In this document: positions 33,373 to 40,430 of the stretch, piece after piece
Layout: every line of letters begins with the position of its first letter
Numbering within the stretch: the first letter of the stretch is position 1
Assembly (NCBI RefSeq): GCF_003597675.1
Contig: NZ_CP030831.1
Span: 62,001-126,000, forward strand
Length of the DNA: 64,000 nt
Direction of reading: 5' to 3'
Source of the DNA: Neorhizobium sp. NCHU2750
Lineage (GTDB): Bacteria; Pseudomonadota; Alphaproteobacteria; Rhizobiales; Rhizobiaceae
The notes under the pieces: generated by a model
What the model was told of the DNA's origin: nothing
What the model saw: the letters and a program-made list of their open reading frames with translations, nothing else
The model's database searches: none
Position numbers and translations under genes: made by a program

Positions 33373-34856
33373 GGAGCTGCCTCCCAAGGTCCGGAGACGG
33401 GTGAGGGAGCGACGCGGTCGACCGCGATGGACGGCCCGAGGCTCGCAAGCCGCTCGTAGTCCGCGCGAGCATGGATAAAGAGTGAGCGAGCGACTGCCGC
33501 GATCAGGCGGGGCAGTGCGATCGCGGCGCTGCCGATATCGCCAGCATGGATGCCGTGACTGATGATCGCCGCGAAGGTATAGACATGGATACGCTTAAGC
33601 CATGGCGCCGAACCAGGCTCTATCTCCTGCAATTCAAAACCTTTCCCAAGATAGGGATGCGAAGACCAGCCGCTTTCCCTCTCCGCCGCCGCAACGCGGT
33701 CTTGCCAGAGGAGAATGTGGGGAGCCGCGGCGGTCAGTTCCGGCCGGGCATAAACGTTTTGCCTATAGCCGGTCGCGGCAATGACCGTGTCCAGCATTAT
33801 ATCGCCCGTCGTCGTTCTCGCTACGATATCGTCGCCAAGAGCTACAATCTGTTCTGCCGCAACGTTGAAATGGAGATAGTGGTTCGGATGCTGGCAGGCC
33901 CGGGCGATGGCCGCATCCGGCGCGGAGCTGCGTCGCCGGCGCTCCAAAATCAAACGCCATCGCATTGCATCATCGAATTCCGGAAAGAACAGCTTGTCAG
34001 CCGAGGGTCTGGCGGCAGCCTGATCGTTGGCCTCTACGAGATCGCCGTGTCGGACGAATTGATGCACACTCGCTGCACCATGTTCCAGCGCGACAGCCGC
34101 TGCGTCGAACGCGGATGCGGCCGCTCCGACCACACCCACGCTCAAGCCGCGAAGGCTAGCGAAATTAATGAGGTCGTTCGTGTGGACAAGGCGGTCGGGA
34201 GGAAGAGTGTGGGAAAGAACCGACGGTATATAGGGTTCGCCCAAGCCGTCCAGGCCAGTTGCCAGTACGATCGTCTGTGTTGACAGATCTATCACGCCCT
34301 TGTCCTGCAGTTCAAAGCGCAGATTGAGCGGTGCGTTTTCGGCGTCCGAACGCGGATCGATCGAAATCAGGCGATGCTGCCATCGCACGTCGATCCCCGC
34401 CGTTTCGCGATACCAGTTGAGATAGTCGAGCCAGACGGTGCGGGGTATTTCCGCCATTGCGGCAAATGCGGCGTCACCATGAAGCGCAACGTACCAGTGC
34501 TCGAATGTCAGTTCAGGGATGCCCTGTTCGAGACCGGTAAATCCCTTGCCCGCGCGAAGCGTGTGCATCCTGGCTATGGTATTCCAGACGCCCGCTGTTT
34601 CCGGCGTGGCGGCATCGAAAACCTGCACCCGTCGGATGCCGGCACGGCGCAGTCCAAACGCAATGGCAACACCACTCTGACCACCGCCGATGACGGCAAC
34701 GTCCATATCTGTGGCGACCGGAGCAACCCAATCCAGAGTGACCGGTTCGAGCTGCGCGATTGCGCGACGCGTCTGTTCACTGAGCTGGTTGAGACGCTCT
34801 TGCGACACCGTTCTCCCGCTTGATCGGCCCGACGCGATTTTTTGTTGAACTGTCAT
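33369..34856 (-). CDS. FMO-like FAD/NAD(P)-binding monooxygenase
   Basis: This 495-residue protein has a Rossmann FAD motif DVAVIGGGQSGVAIA (52-66), a second nucleotide-binding motif GVVGAAASAFDAAA in the middle, and DTVIAATGYRQN, typical of flavin-containing monooxygenases and related oxidoreductases. It would use NADPH and oxygen on a soft nucleophile, with sulfur the likely target here. It lies between two LLM monooxygenases upstream and the dipeptide-type transporter downstream, with overlapping or near-adjacent ends. The exact substrate is unknown. Confidence 0.83.
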   Translation of the reverse strand: MTVQQKIASGRSSGRTVSQERLNQLSEQTRRAIAQLEPVTLDWVAPVATDMDVAVIGGGQSGVAIAFGLRRAGIRRVQVFDAATPETAGVWNTIARMHTLRAGKGFTGLEQGIPELTFEHWYVALHGDAAFAAMAEIPRTVWLDYLNWYRETAGIDVRWQHRLISIDPRSDAENAPLNLRFELQDKGVIDLSTQTIVLATGLDGLGEPYIPSVLSHTLPPDRLVHTNDLINFASLRGLSVGVVGAAASAFDAAAVALEHGAASVHQFVRHGDLVEANDQAAARPSADKLFFPEFDDAMRWRLILERRRRSSAPDAAIARACQHPNHYLHFNVAAEQIVALGDDIVARTTTGDIMLDTVIAATGYRQNVYARPELTAAAPHILLWQDRVAAAERESGWSSHPYLGKGFELQEIEPGSAPWLKRIHVYTFAAIISHGIHAGDIGSAAIALPRLIAAVARSLFIHARADYERLASLGPSIAVDRVAPSPVSGPWEAAP

Positions 34857-34866
34857 CTCATCACCC

Positions 34867-36093
34867 CTAGAGCCGCAAACCGGCTGCCCGCATCAGCGGG
34901 AGAACGGTTCGTCCGAAATGGGTGAGGTCGGGCAGGTAGTCGAAGAAGGAGATGTGGAAACCGTCCACTCCTTCGGCATGCAAAGCGGCAAGCTGTTCGA
35001 CGATCCGTTGAGGCGAGCCGACGAGCCGGACATTCCCCCCGACAGCGATCGCATCGACCGAGTTTACATCGTTGCTCTTCGCCCACGCCTGCGCGTCGCT
35101 GACCAGCCGTTTGTCGAAATCCTTCGTGTCAGCAATGTTATGCAGCCCGCCGACATTCCTCTGCTCGACGGCGGCAACAATCGCGCCATAGTATTCCTGA
35201 GCTTCCTGATCCGTGTCGCGACAGACGATGATTGGATTGAGGATGACGCGGATTGTGCGCCCGTTTCGAGCCGCAGCTGCCTTGACGGTGGCGGTATGGG
35301 CGCCGAGCGACGCCCGCGCTGCCTCGAAACTGCCCCCGCCGGGGCTAGTGACAAAGACGATATCCGATTGCCGCGCAGCGAAGTCTATGCCGGCGGGCGA
35401 GCCTGTCGCGCTGATCAGAAGGGGTCGGCCGAAACGCGGCTTCGGCGTGATGAAGCCCTCTTTGATCCGCCATGGCGATTTACCGGAAAAGGTGACGGGC
35501 TCGTCCGAGCGCCACAATGCCTTCAGCGCATTGACGAATTCGTCGGCGAGCCTGTACCGCTGATCGTGCTCGATCTGCGAGCCGCCGAACATCTCGTGTT
35601 CAATCCGGCGATGACCGGTCACGACATTGAGGCCCCAGCGGCCATTTGTGATGTGATCGAGGGTGGCGCCGGCGCGCGCCAGATGAAGCGGGTGCCAAGG
35701 TCCATACAGGATATGCACGGTCGATGCGAGCAGGATATTCTTCGTCTCTGTCGCCAGCGCAGCCATGGTGACGAAGGGGTCGAGAGAGGTGCCGTTCAGT
35801 ACTTCGCCGAACCCGCCTTTCGGAAGCCATTGCGACAGTCCAAAGACGATGTCGAAGCCGAGTTCGTCAGCGATTCGTACGAGGTTGCGGTTGTAGCCGA
35901 AATCCCATGACGTCGTGCGTGGCAGATGCGACGCACTCCAGCCACCGGCATTGAGTGGCAGAAAGAGGCCGAGCATCGTCGGCTGCCGGAAGATGCGCGC
36001 GACTGGGCTTTCGTCAAAATCAGCGGGTGACGGGACCGGATCGTTCTGCGTTAGTTCCGTGGATGTGAGCGTGTGGTGAGGGTCGCGCGTCAT
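34867..36093 (-). CDS. LLM flavin monooxygenase, SsuD/SfnG-like
   Basis: This 408-residue protein has the SsuD/SfnG pattern: MLGLFLPLNAGGWSASHLPR, DELGFDIVFGLSQWLPKGGFG, GATLDHITNGRWGLNVVTGHR, HEMFGGSQIEHDQRYRLADEF. SsuD-like enzymes convert alkanesulfonates, and SfnG dimethyl sulfone, to sulfite or sulfinate using reduced FMN and oxygen. The QWLPKGGFG segment and the long N-terminal extension before MLGLFLPL resemble SfnG more than SsuD. It overlaps the upstream LLM gene by 4 bp (36090-36093) and ends 10 bp before the FMO start. Confidence 0.83.
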   Translation of the reverse strand: MTRDPHHTLTSTELTQNDPVPSPADFDESPVARIFRQPTMLGLFLPLNAGGWSASHLPRTTSWDFGYNRNLVRIADELGFDIVFGLSQWLPKGGFGEVLNGTSLDPFVTMAALATETKNILLASTVHILYGPWHPLHLARAGATLDHITNGRWGLNVVTGHRRIEHEMFGGSQIEHDQRYRLADEFVNALKALWRSDEPVTFSGKSPWRIKEGFITPKPRFGRPLLISATGSPAGIDFAARQSDIVFVTSPGGGSFEAARASLGAHTATVKAAAARNGRTIRVILNPIIVCRDTDQEAQEYYGAIVAAVEQRNVGGLHNIADTKDFDKRLVSDAQAWAKSNDVNSVDAIAVGGNVRLVGSPQRIVEQLAALHAEGVDGFHISFFDYLPDLTHFGRTVLPLMRAAGLRL

Positions 36094-37382
36094 TCACCGA
36101 GCCCCAGGTTTCCGCGCAATGTGCTGTGCCGATATTCCGACCGGAAGATGCCACGTCGCTGCAGGATGGGGATGACGCTTTCCGTAAACGAACTGAAGCC
36201 ATCGGGAAAATGCGTGGCGCTGACATTGAAGCCGTCAGCCGCACCGCTGCGGAACCACAACTCAATCTCATCGGCGACCTTCTCTGGCGTCCCGGCAATA
36301 AAGCGGTTGCGTCCCTGCGAACTGAGCAGGATTTCCCGCAGCGTCGCGCCGGGCCGCCGCTCGATCATCTGCCAGGTGGATTCCGAAATCCCGGTTGAAA
36401 CCGCAGGTGTGAAGTCAGCCTGAGCGCGGGTCGGAGCCGGTTTGTCGAGGTCCTCGCCACCAAGAGGGACACCAAGACGAATCCCGAACCAGCGCGCATC
36501 GGCGGCGAGGTCGCGAAGCGCGTCGAGTCGTTCAACTTTTCTGAGCGCCTCTTCTTCGGTTGAGCCAACGACCGGATAGATTCCAGGCATGAACAGCGTC
36601 CGGTCGGGATCGCGCCCCGCCTTGCGCACCGCATCCTTCGTCCTTCTGTAACCCGCCTGGGCCGCCTCGAGGTTGGTCTGGAGGCTATAGATCAGGTCGG
36701 CGTGCCTTGCGCCGAAGCTAAGGCCGACCTCGGAGGATCCGGCTTGTACCAGGATGGGCTTTCCTTGCGGGCTGGTCGGCACCTGCAAGGGCCCACGGAC
36801 TTTAAAATGCATTCCAACATGGTTGAGATGGCTGACCTTCTTCCAGTCGACGAACGTGCCGCCAGCCTGGTCGAGTAATAGCGCACCGTCTCCCCAGCTT
36901 GCCCAGAGAGCCTTTGCAACGCTCACGAACTCCTCCGCACGGTCGTAACGCTCGTCATGCGTCGGCAGGTCCATGCCGAAATTCCAGCCTGCTTCCGGAA
37001 GATAGCTTGTCACAATATTCCAGGCAGCACGGCCACCGCTGATATGATCGAGCGAAGAGAGCTTGCGGGCGAGTTCGTAGGGCTCGGAAAATGTCGTGGA
37101 AACAGTGGCGATCAGTCCCACGGATTCAGTTCTCGCCGCTATCGCCGAAAGTGCCAGCAATGGATCGAGTGCGTGCCACGGTTCGACTGGCGGCTCCATC
37201 GGAAGGCTTTGGAAGTCCGATAGAAAAACAGCGTCGAAACCTGCCTTCTCCGCGATCTGCGCGACCTCGATGTGAGCGTTCACATCGAGAAACTGCGCGG
37301 GGTTGTCGATGAGGCGCCATCGCGCTGGGTGCAAGCCGAGGCCAAGATTGTAATTTGCGGTGAAATGAAGTTCTCGTTGCAT
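36090..37382 (-). CDS. NtaA/SnaA/DszA-type LLM flavin monooxygenase
   Basis: This 430-residue protein has FDAVFLSDFQSLP, SSLDHISGGRAAWNIVTSYLP, FGMDLPTHDERYDRAEEFV, HFKVRGPLQVPTSPQGKPIL and LVQAGSSEVGLSFGARHADL, the full set of NtaA-type markers at normal length. These enzymes include DszA, which opens dibenzothiophene sulfone. It is the first gene of the long minus-strand run and faces the LysR gene across a 171-bp gap that contains the GTCTA-N9-TAGAC palindrome. Expression is probably under that LysR protein. Confidence 0.86.
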   Translation of the reverse strand: MQRELHFTANYNLGLGLHPARWRLIDNPAQFLDVNAHIEVAQIAEKAGFDAVFLSDFQSLPMEPPVEPWHALDPLLALSAIAARTESVGLIATVSTTFSEPYELARKLSSLDHISGGRAAWNIVTSYLPEAGWNFGMDLPTHDERYDRAEEFVSVAKALWASWGDGALLLDQAGGTFVDWKKVSHLNHVGMHFKVRGPLQVPTSPQGKPILVQAGSSEVGLSFGARHADLIYSLQTNLEAAQAGYRRTKDAVRKAGRDPDRTLFMPGIYPVVGSTEEEALRKVERLDALRDLAADARWFGIRLGVPLGGEDLDKPAPTRAQADFTPAVSTGISESTWQMIERRPGATLREILLSSQGRNRFIAGTPEKVADEIELWFRSGAADGFNVSATHFPDGFSSFTESVIPILQRRGIFRSEYRHSTLRGNLGLGE

Positions 37383-37470
37383 ATCGTTCTTTGCTTCAGG
37401 AATAAGGAGGTGCCGCGCCCATGACAGACGGTTTCAAATTGCGGGCGGCGGGCCTATTTAGGAAGCAAAA

Positions 37471-37489
37471 GTCTACTAATTCTATAGAC
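37471..37489. promoter_or_regulatory. Palindrome GTCTA-N9-TAGAC, candidate LysR operator (copy 2)
   Basis: A perfect palindrome of the same sequence and spacing as the copy at 21751-21769 lies in the intergenic region between the divergent LLM (37382) and LysR (37554) genes. It ends 64 bp before the LysR ATG, the same distance as copy 1 from its gene. A divergent LysR operator in this position would give autoregulation and control of the long minus-strand unit. Confidence 0.62.
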
Positions 37490-37553
37490 GTTGGTGCATA
37501 TTCCTGTCGATTATATGTTTGTTTTCGATTTCACTATTCGAGAGGTTCGAAGA

Positions 37554-38516
37554 ATGCGGGGCACCGACTTTGGCAATCTGCGTGCTTTTATGATGATCGT
37601 GGATTCCGGCAGTTTCGTTCGGGCCGCAGCAGCCCTGAAAATCGCGCCTTCCACTCTCAGCTACACAATCCAGGTTCTGGAAGGGCGGCTTGGGACGAAA
37701 CTGCTGCAGCGTACGACGAGAACGGTCAGATTGACCGAAGCTGGAAGTCGATTGGCCCGGCGCCTCGGGCCAATGATGTCCGAATTCGACACCTTGATGG
37801 AGGACCTGACGGAGCCTCGGGAAAAGCCCTCCGGGACGCTGAAGCTTTGCGTCCCGCGTATGCCGATGCGGCTTTATATGGAACCGCTTCTTAATGGCTT
37901 CGAAGCCGCTTACACGGACATTACCATCGATCTCACGATTGGAGATGTGCTCGTCGACATCGCGGTGTCCGGGTTTGATGCTGCGGTCATCCCTAACCGG
38001 AGCATCCAGGACGATCTGGTCTCTATTCGGTTAGGACCGGAATTAAAGCGCATTGTCTACGCCTCACCAAGATATCTCGCCCGTTTCGGGGCGCCCTCTG
38101 AACCGGGAGACCTCGTTCATCATAATTGCATCAACTTTCGAGGCCCCCACACCGGAGCAATCTACCCCTGGGAGTTTCAGCGCGGTCAAGAACGCTTCGA
38201 GGTTGCTGTCAGCGGTTCGCTCATCGTGTCGGATTCGACCTACACACTTTCAGCCGCTCTCAGCGGCAAGGGCATAGGCTATGGCATAGAGCCAATTTCG
38301 AAGCCTTTTCTGGACGACGGCAGTCTGATTTCACTCCTGGAAGGCTGGGTCGCCCCCCATCCGGGGTTCATGCTGTGTTATCCAAAGAACCGGAATATCT
38401 CCGCCGCACTCAAGGCATTGCTTTCGTATGTAAGAAAGCAGAGCCGTGCCGGCAGTAGACTGAACGACGACCGTGTGAATGGTCGCCTTGGATCTACTCA
38501 TATTGTTCGAACATGA
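37554..38516 (+). CDS. LysR-family regulator, probable controller of the organosulfur genes
   Basis: This 320-residue protein has a LysR helix-turn-helix (LRAFMMIVDSGSFVRAAAAL, then KIAPSTLSYTIQVLEGRLG) and a normal effector-binding domain. ATG 37554 fits best because the N-terminus MRGTDFGNLRAF then matches the family and GAGAGG precedes it. A longer frame from 37491 would begin at the operator. It is divergent from the LLM-FMO-Dpp operon. The palindrome before its start also occurs upstream of two other units, so it probably acts on several operons. The inducer is unknown. Confidence 0.86.
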   Translation: MRGTDFGNLRAFMMIVDSGSFVRAAAALKIAPSTLSYTIQVLEGRLGTKLLQRTTRTVRLTEAGSRLARRLGPMMSEFDTLMEDLTEPREKPSGTLKLCVPRMPMRLYMEPLLNGFEAAYTDITIDLTIGDVLVDIAVSGFDAAVIPNRSIQDDLVSIRLGPELKRIVYASPRYLARFGAPSEPGDLVHHNCINFRGPHTGAIYPWEFQRGQERFEVAVSGSLIVSDSTYTLSAALSGKGIGYGIEPISKPFLDDGSLISLLEGWVAPHPGFMLCYPKNRNISAALKALLSYVRKQSRAGSRLNDDRVNGRLGSTHIVRT

Positions 38517-38531
38517 AGCGCGCTCTTGAAT

Positions 38532-38559
38532 GTCAGAAAAATATAGCCTAATTTCTGAC
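38532..38559. promoter_or_regulatory. Palindrome GTCAGAAA-N12-TTTCTGAC before the AbiEi-like gene
   Basis: An 8-bp perfect inverted repeat separated by 12 bp ends 2 bp before the ATG at 38562. An AT-rich TATAGC element lies in its centre. AbiEi antitoxins repress their own promoter through inverted repeats, so this is a good operator candidate. The position leaves no room for a ribosome-binding site, hinting at a leaderless message. Confidence 0.55.
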
Positions 38560-38561
38560 GC

Positions 38562-39191
38562 ATGAAACCCCTCGCGACATCAGTTCCAGACCTAATTATG
38601 AAGCGTGCCCGTGCCGGCGGGCGCGGCAGTGTCTTCACGCCCAGTGATTTCCTGGACGTGGCCGCGCGCGCGGCCGTCGACCAAGCGCTTTCTCGGTTGG
38701 CCAGGAATGGAAAGCTTCGGCGCCTGACGCGAGGCCTGTACGACTTCCCAAAGGTTCATCCGCAACTTGGGGCCCTTTCGCCTAGGCCTGACGATGTGGC
38801 GAAAGCGTTGGCGCGGGAGACCGGATCTCAGGTGCAGATCGCCGGTGCGCGCGCGGCGAATGCCCTTGGCCTGTCAACACAGGTCCCCGCACATAGCATC
38901 TATCTGACTGATGGCCCGTCGCGCCGTGTTGTGCTCGATAAGCGCGTCGTTGATCTGCGCCACGCTTCGCCCAAGCACCTTATTGCTCCGGACAGTGCTG
39001 CCGGCACAGTTGTTCAGGCCCTTCGTCACGTCGGGGCGGTGCGTGCCGCCGACGTTGCGCAGATCGCCTCGCGTCGACTGTCGGCCAGCGACAAGAAGAC
39101 GCTAGCATCCAATGCGGTCCGGGCTCCCGCTTGGATGCGTTCGACGCTGGTCTCGATCGCTAACGCAATGCCGAGTGAGATAGATGGATAA
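38562..39191 (+). CDS. AbiEi-like (DUF6088) antitoxin, no partner toxin seen
   Basis: This 209-residue protein has the DUF6088/AbiEi layout: an N-terminal winged helix (GGRGSVFTPSDFLDVAARAA, then VDQALSRLARNGKLRRLTRG) ending LYDFPK, and a C-terminal domain (SQVQIAGARAANALGLSTQVP, IYLTDGPSRR). In type IV toxin-antitoxin systems this protein blocks an AbiEii nucleotidyltransferase toxin and represses the operon. The usual AbiEii gene should follow, but the next 200 bp hold no such frame and then IetA begins. It may be an orphan antitoxin, or may now regulate the ietAS genes. Confidence 0.82.
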   Translation: MKPLATSVPDLIMKRARAGGRGSVFTPSDFLDVAARAAVDQALSRLARNGKLRRLTRGLYDFPKVHPQLGALSPRPDDVAKALARETGSQVQIAGARAANALGLSTQVPAHSIYLTDGPSRRVVLDKRVVDLRHASPKHLIAPDSAAGTVVQALRHVGAVRAADVAQIASRRLSASDKKTLASNAVRAPAWMRSTLVSIANAMPSEIDG

Positions 39192-39440
39192 CCATGCGAA
39201 TGTATCCATCAAGCTGATAGGAAAGAATTTGCTCTCGTTGCAGTCTCAAATGTTGGGAACTGTTGCTCCGTTCAAATTGCTTTTCGCTATGGCGATCATT
39301 AAACTGGATTTTAACCAGTTCTTTGGGAGAGGCGTCTATCTCTCGAAAGTGCCAAAAAGTCACCGCGAGAGGGACACGATGACGCAAATGTGGACCATTC
39401 AATCAGAAGGAGCTCGATCTATGAACCGAGCTCAGTCGTC

Positions 39441-40427
39441 ATGACCACGGCGCAGCAGTTGATCTCGCTGCTGAAGAGCCACGTCGAAGGCGACGACGAG
39501 CAGTTCCTGACGATTGCATTGCAGGCTGCAGCAAGTGAGGCCCGCAGGGGTCATGGAAAGGTGGCTGTGCAACTCCGCGAGCTTGTCGATGCAGCGCGCG
39601 CCAACAAGGATCGTACCTCCGGGCGCAAGAAAGCCCCTGTTCCTATTGCGCAGCCACGCGGTGATCTCGCGAACCTGGTTGCGGTGCGCTACACTGACGT
39701 TCGGTTGTCGAGCATGATCCTTCCTGCGGAGCTCGAAGCTCGTTTGAAACGAGTCATTCTCGAGCAGCGACAACAGCATAAGCTTCGCAGCCATGGGCTG
39801 GCCCCACGGCGCAAACTGTTGCTCATCGGTCCCCCCGGATCCGGAAAGACAATGACCGCGGCTGCGCTCGCCGGTGAACTCCATACGCCGTTGTTCACCG
39901 TGCAGCTCGATGGCTTGATGACGAAGTTCATGGGGGAGACCGCCTCAAAGTTGCGGCTGGTGTTCTCGGCGATGGCTGAAACCAAAGGCGTCTACTTCTT
40001 CGACGAGTTCGATGCGATCGGCGCGAAGCGCGCGGAACGCAATGACGTGGGCGAGATCCGGCGTGTCCTCAATTCGTTCCTTCAATTCCTCGAGGAGGAT
40101 GAGAGTGACGGTCTGGTGGTGGCGGCGACTAATCACCCGGAATTGCTCGATCCAGCGCTCTTTCGGCGGTTCGATGACGTCATCGAGTATGCATTGCCGA
40201 GCGTTGAAGTCGCGACCGGCATTTTGCAAGCGCGCCTTTCCAGCTTCGACACCCGGGATATCAACTGGACAAAAGCGGTTACAGATGCTGCCGGTTTGAG
40301 CCAGGCCGAGATTGCTCGCGCTGCGGCCGACGCCGCGAAACTCGTCGTCCTGTCCGACCGGGACCGCATCACCCAGAACGATCTGTCCCTCGCGATAGCC
40401 GAACGCAAAGGAGCGGCGTCGCAATAA
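39441..40427 (+). CDS. ietA: IetA: AAA+ ATPase of the IetAS defence/plasmid system
   Basis: This 328-residue AAA+ protein has Walker A GPPGSGKT (130-137), Walker B YFFDEFD (185-191), sensor ATN (229-231) and Arg-finger region FRRFD (241-245). A helical N-terminal region (1-90) precedes the ATPase core. The gene sits immediately upstream of an S8 protease, the order of ietA-ietS, known as a plasmid incompatibility/stability and anti-phage system of rhizobia and others. The start is ATG 39441, which overlaps the stop of a short frame whose ATG (39421) has the strong AGAAGGAG site. It probably remodels or restrains the protease. Confidence 0.85.
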   Translation: MTTAQQLISLLKSHVEGDDEQFLTIALQAAASEARRGHGKVAVQLRELVDAARANKDRTSGRKKAPVPIAQPRGDLANLVAVRYTDVRLSSMILPAELEARLKRVILEQRQQHKLRSHGLAPRRKLLLIGPPGSGKTMTAAALAGELHTPLFTVQLDGLMTKFMGETASKLRLVFSAMAETKGVYFFDEFDAIGAKRAERNDVGEIRRVLNSFLQFLEEDESDGLVVAATNHPELLDPALFRRFDDVIEYALPSVEVATGILQARLSSFDTRDINWTKAVTDAAGLSQAEIARAAADAAKLVVLSDRDRITQNDLSLAIAERKGAASQ

Positions 40428-40430
40428 TCG

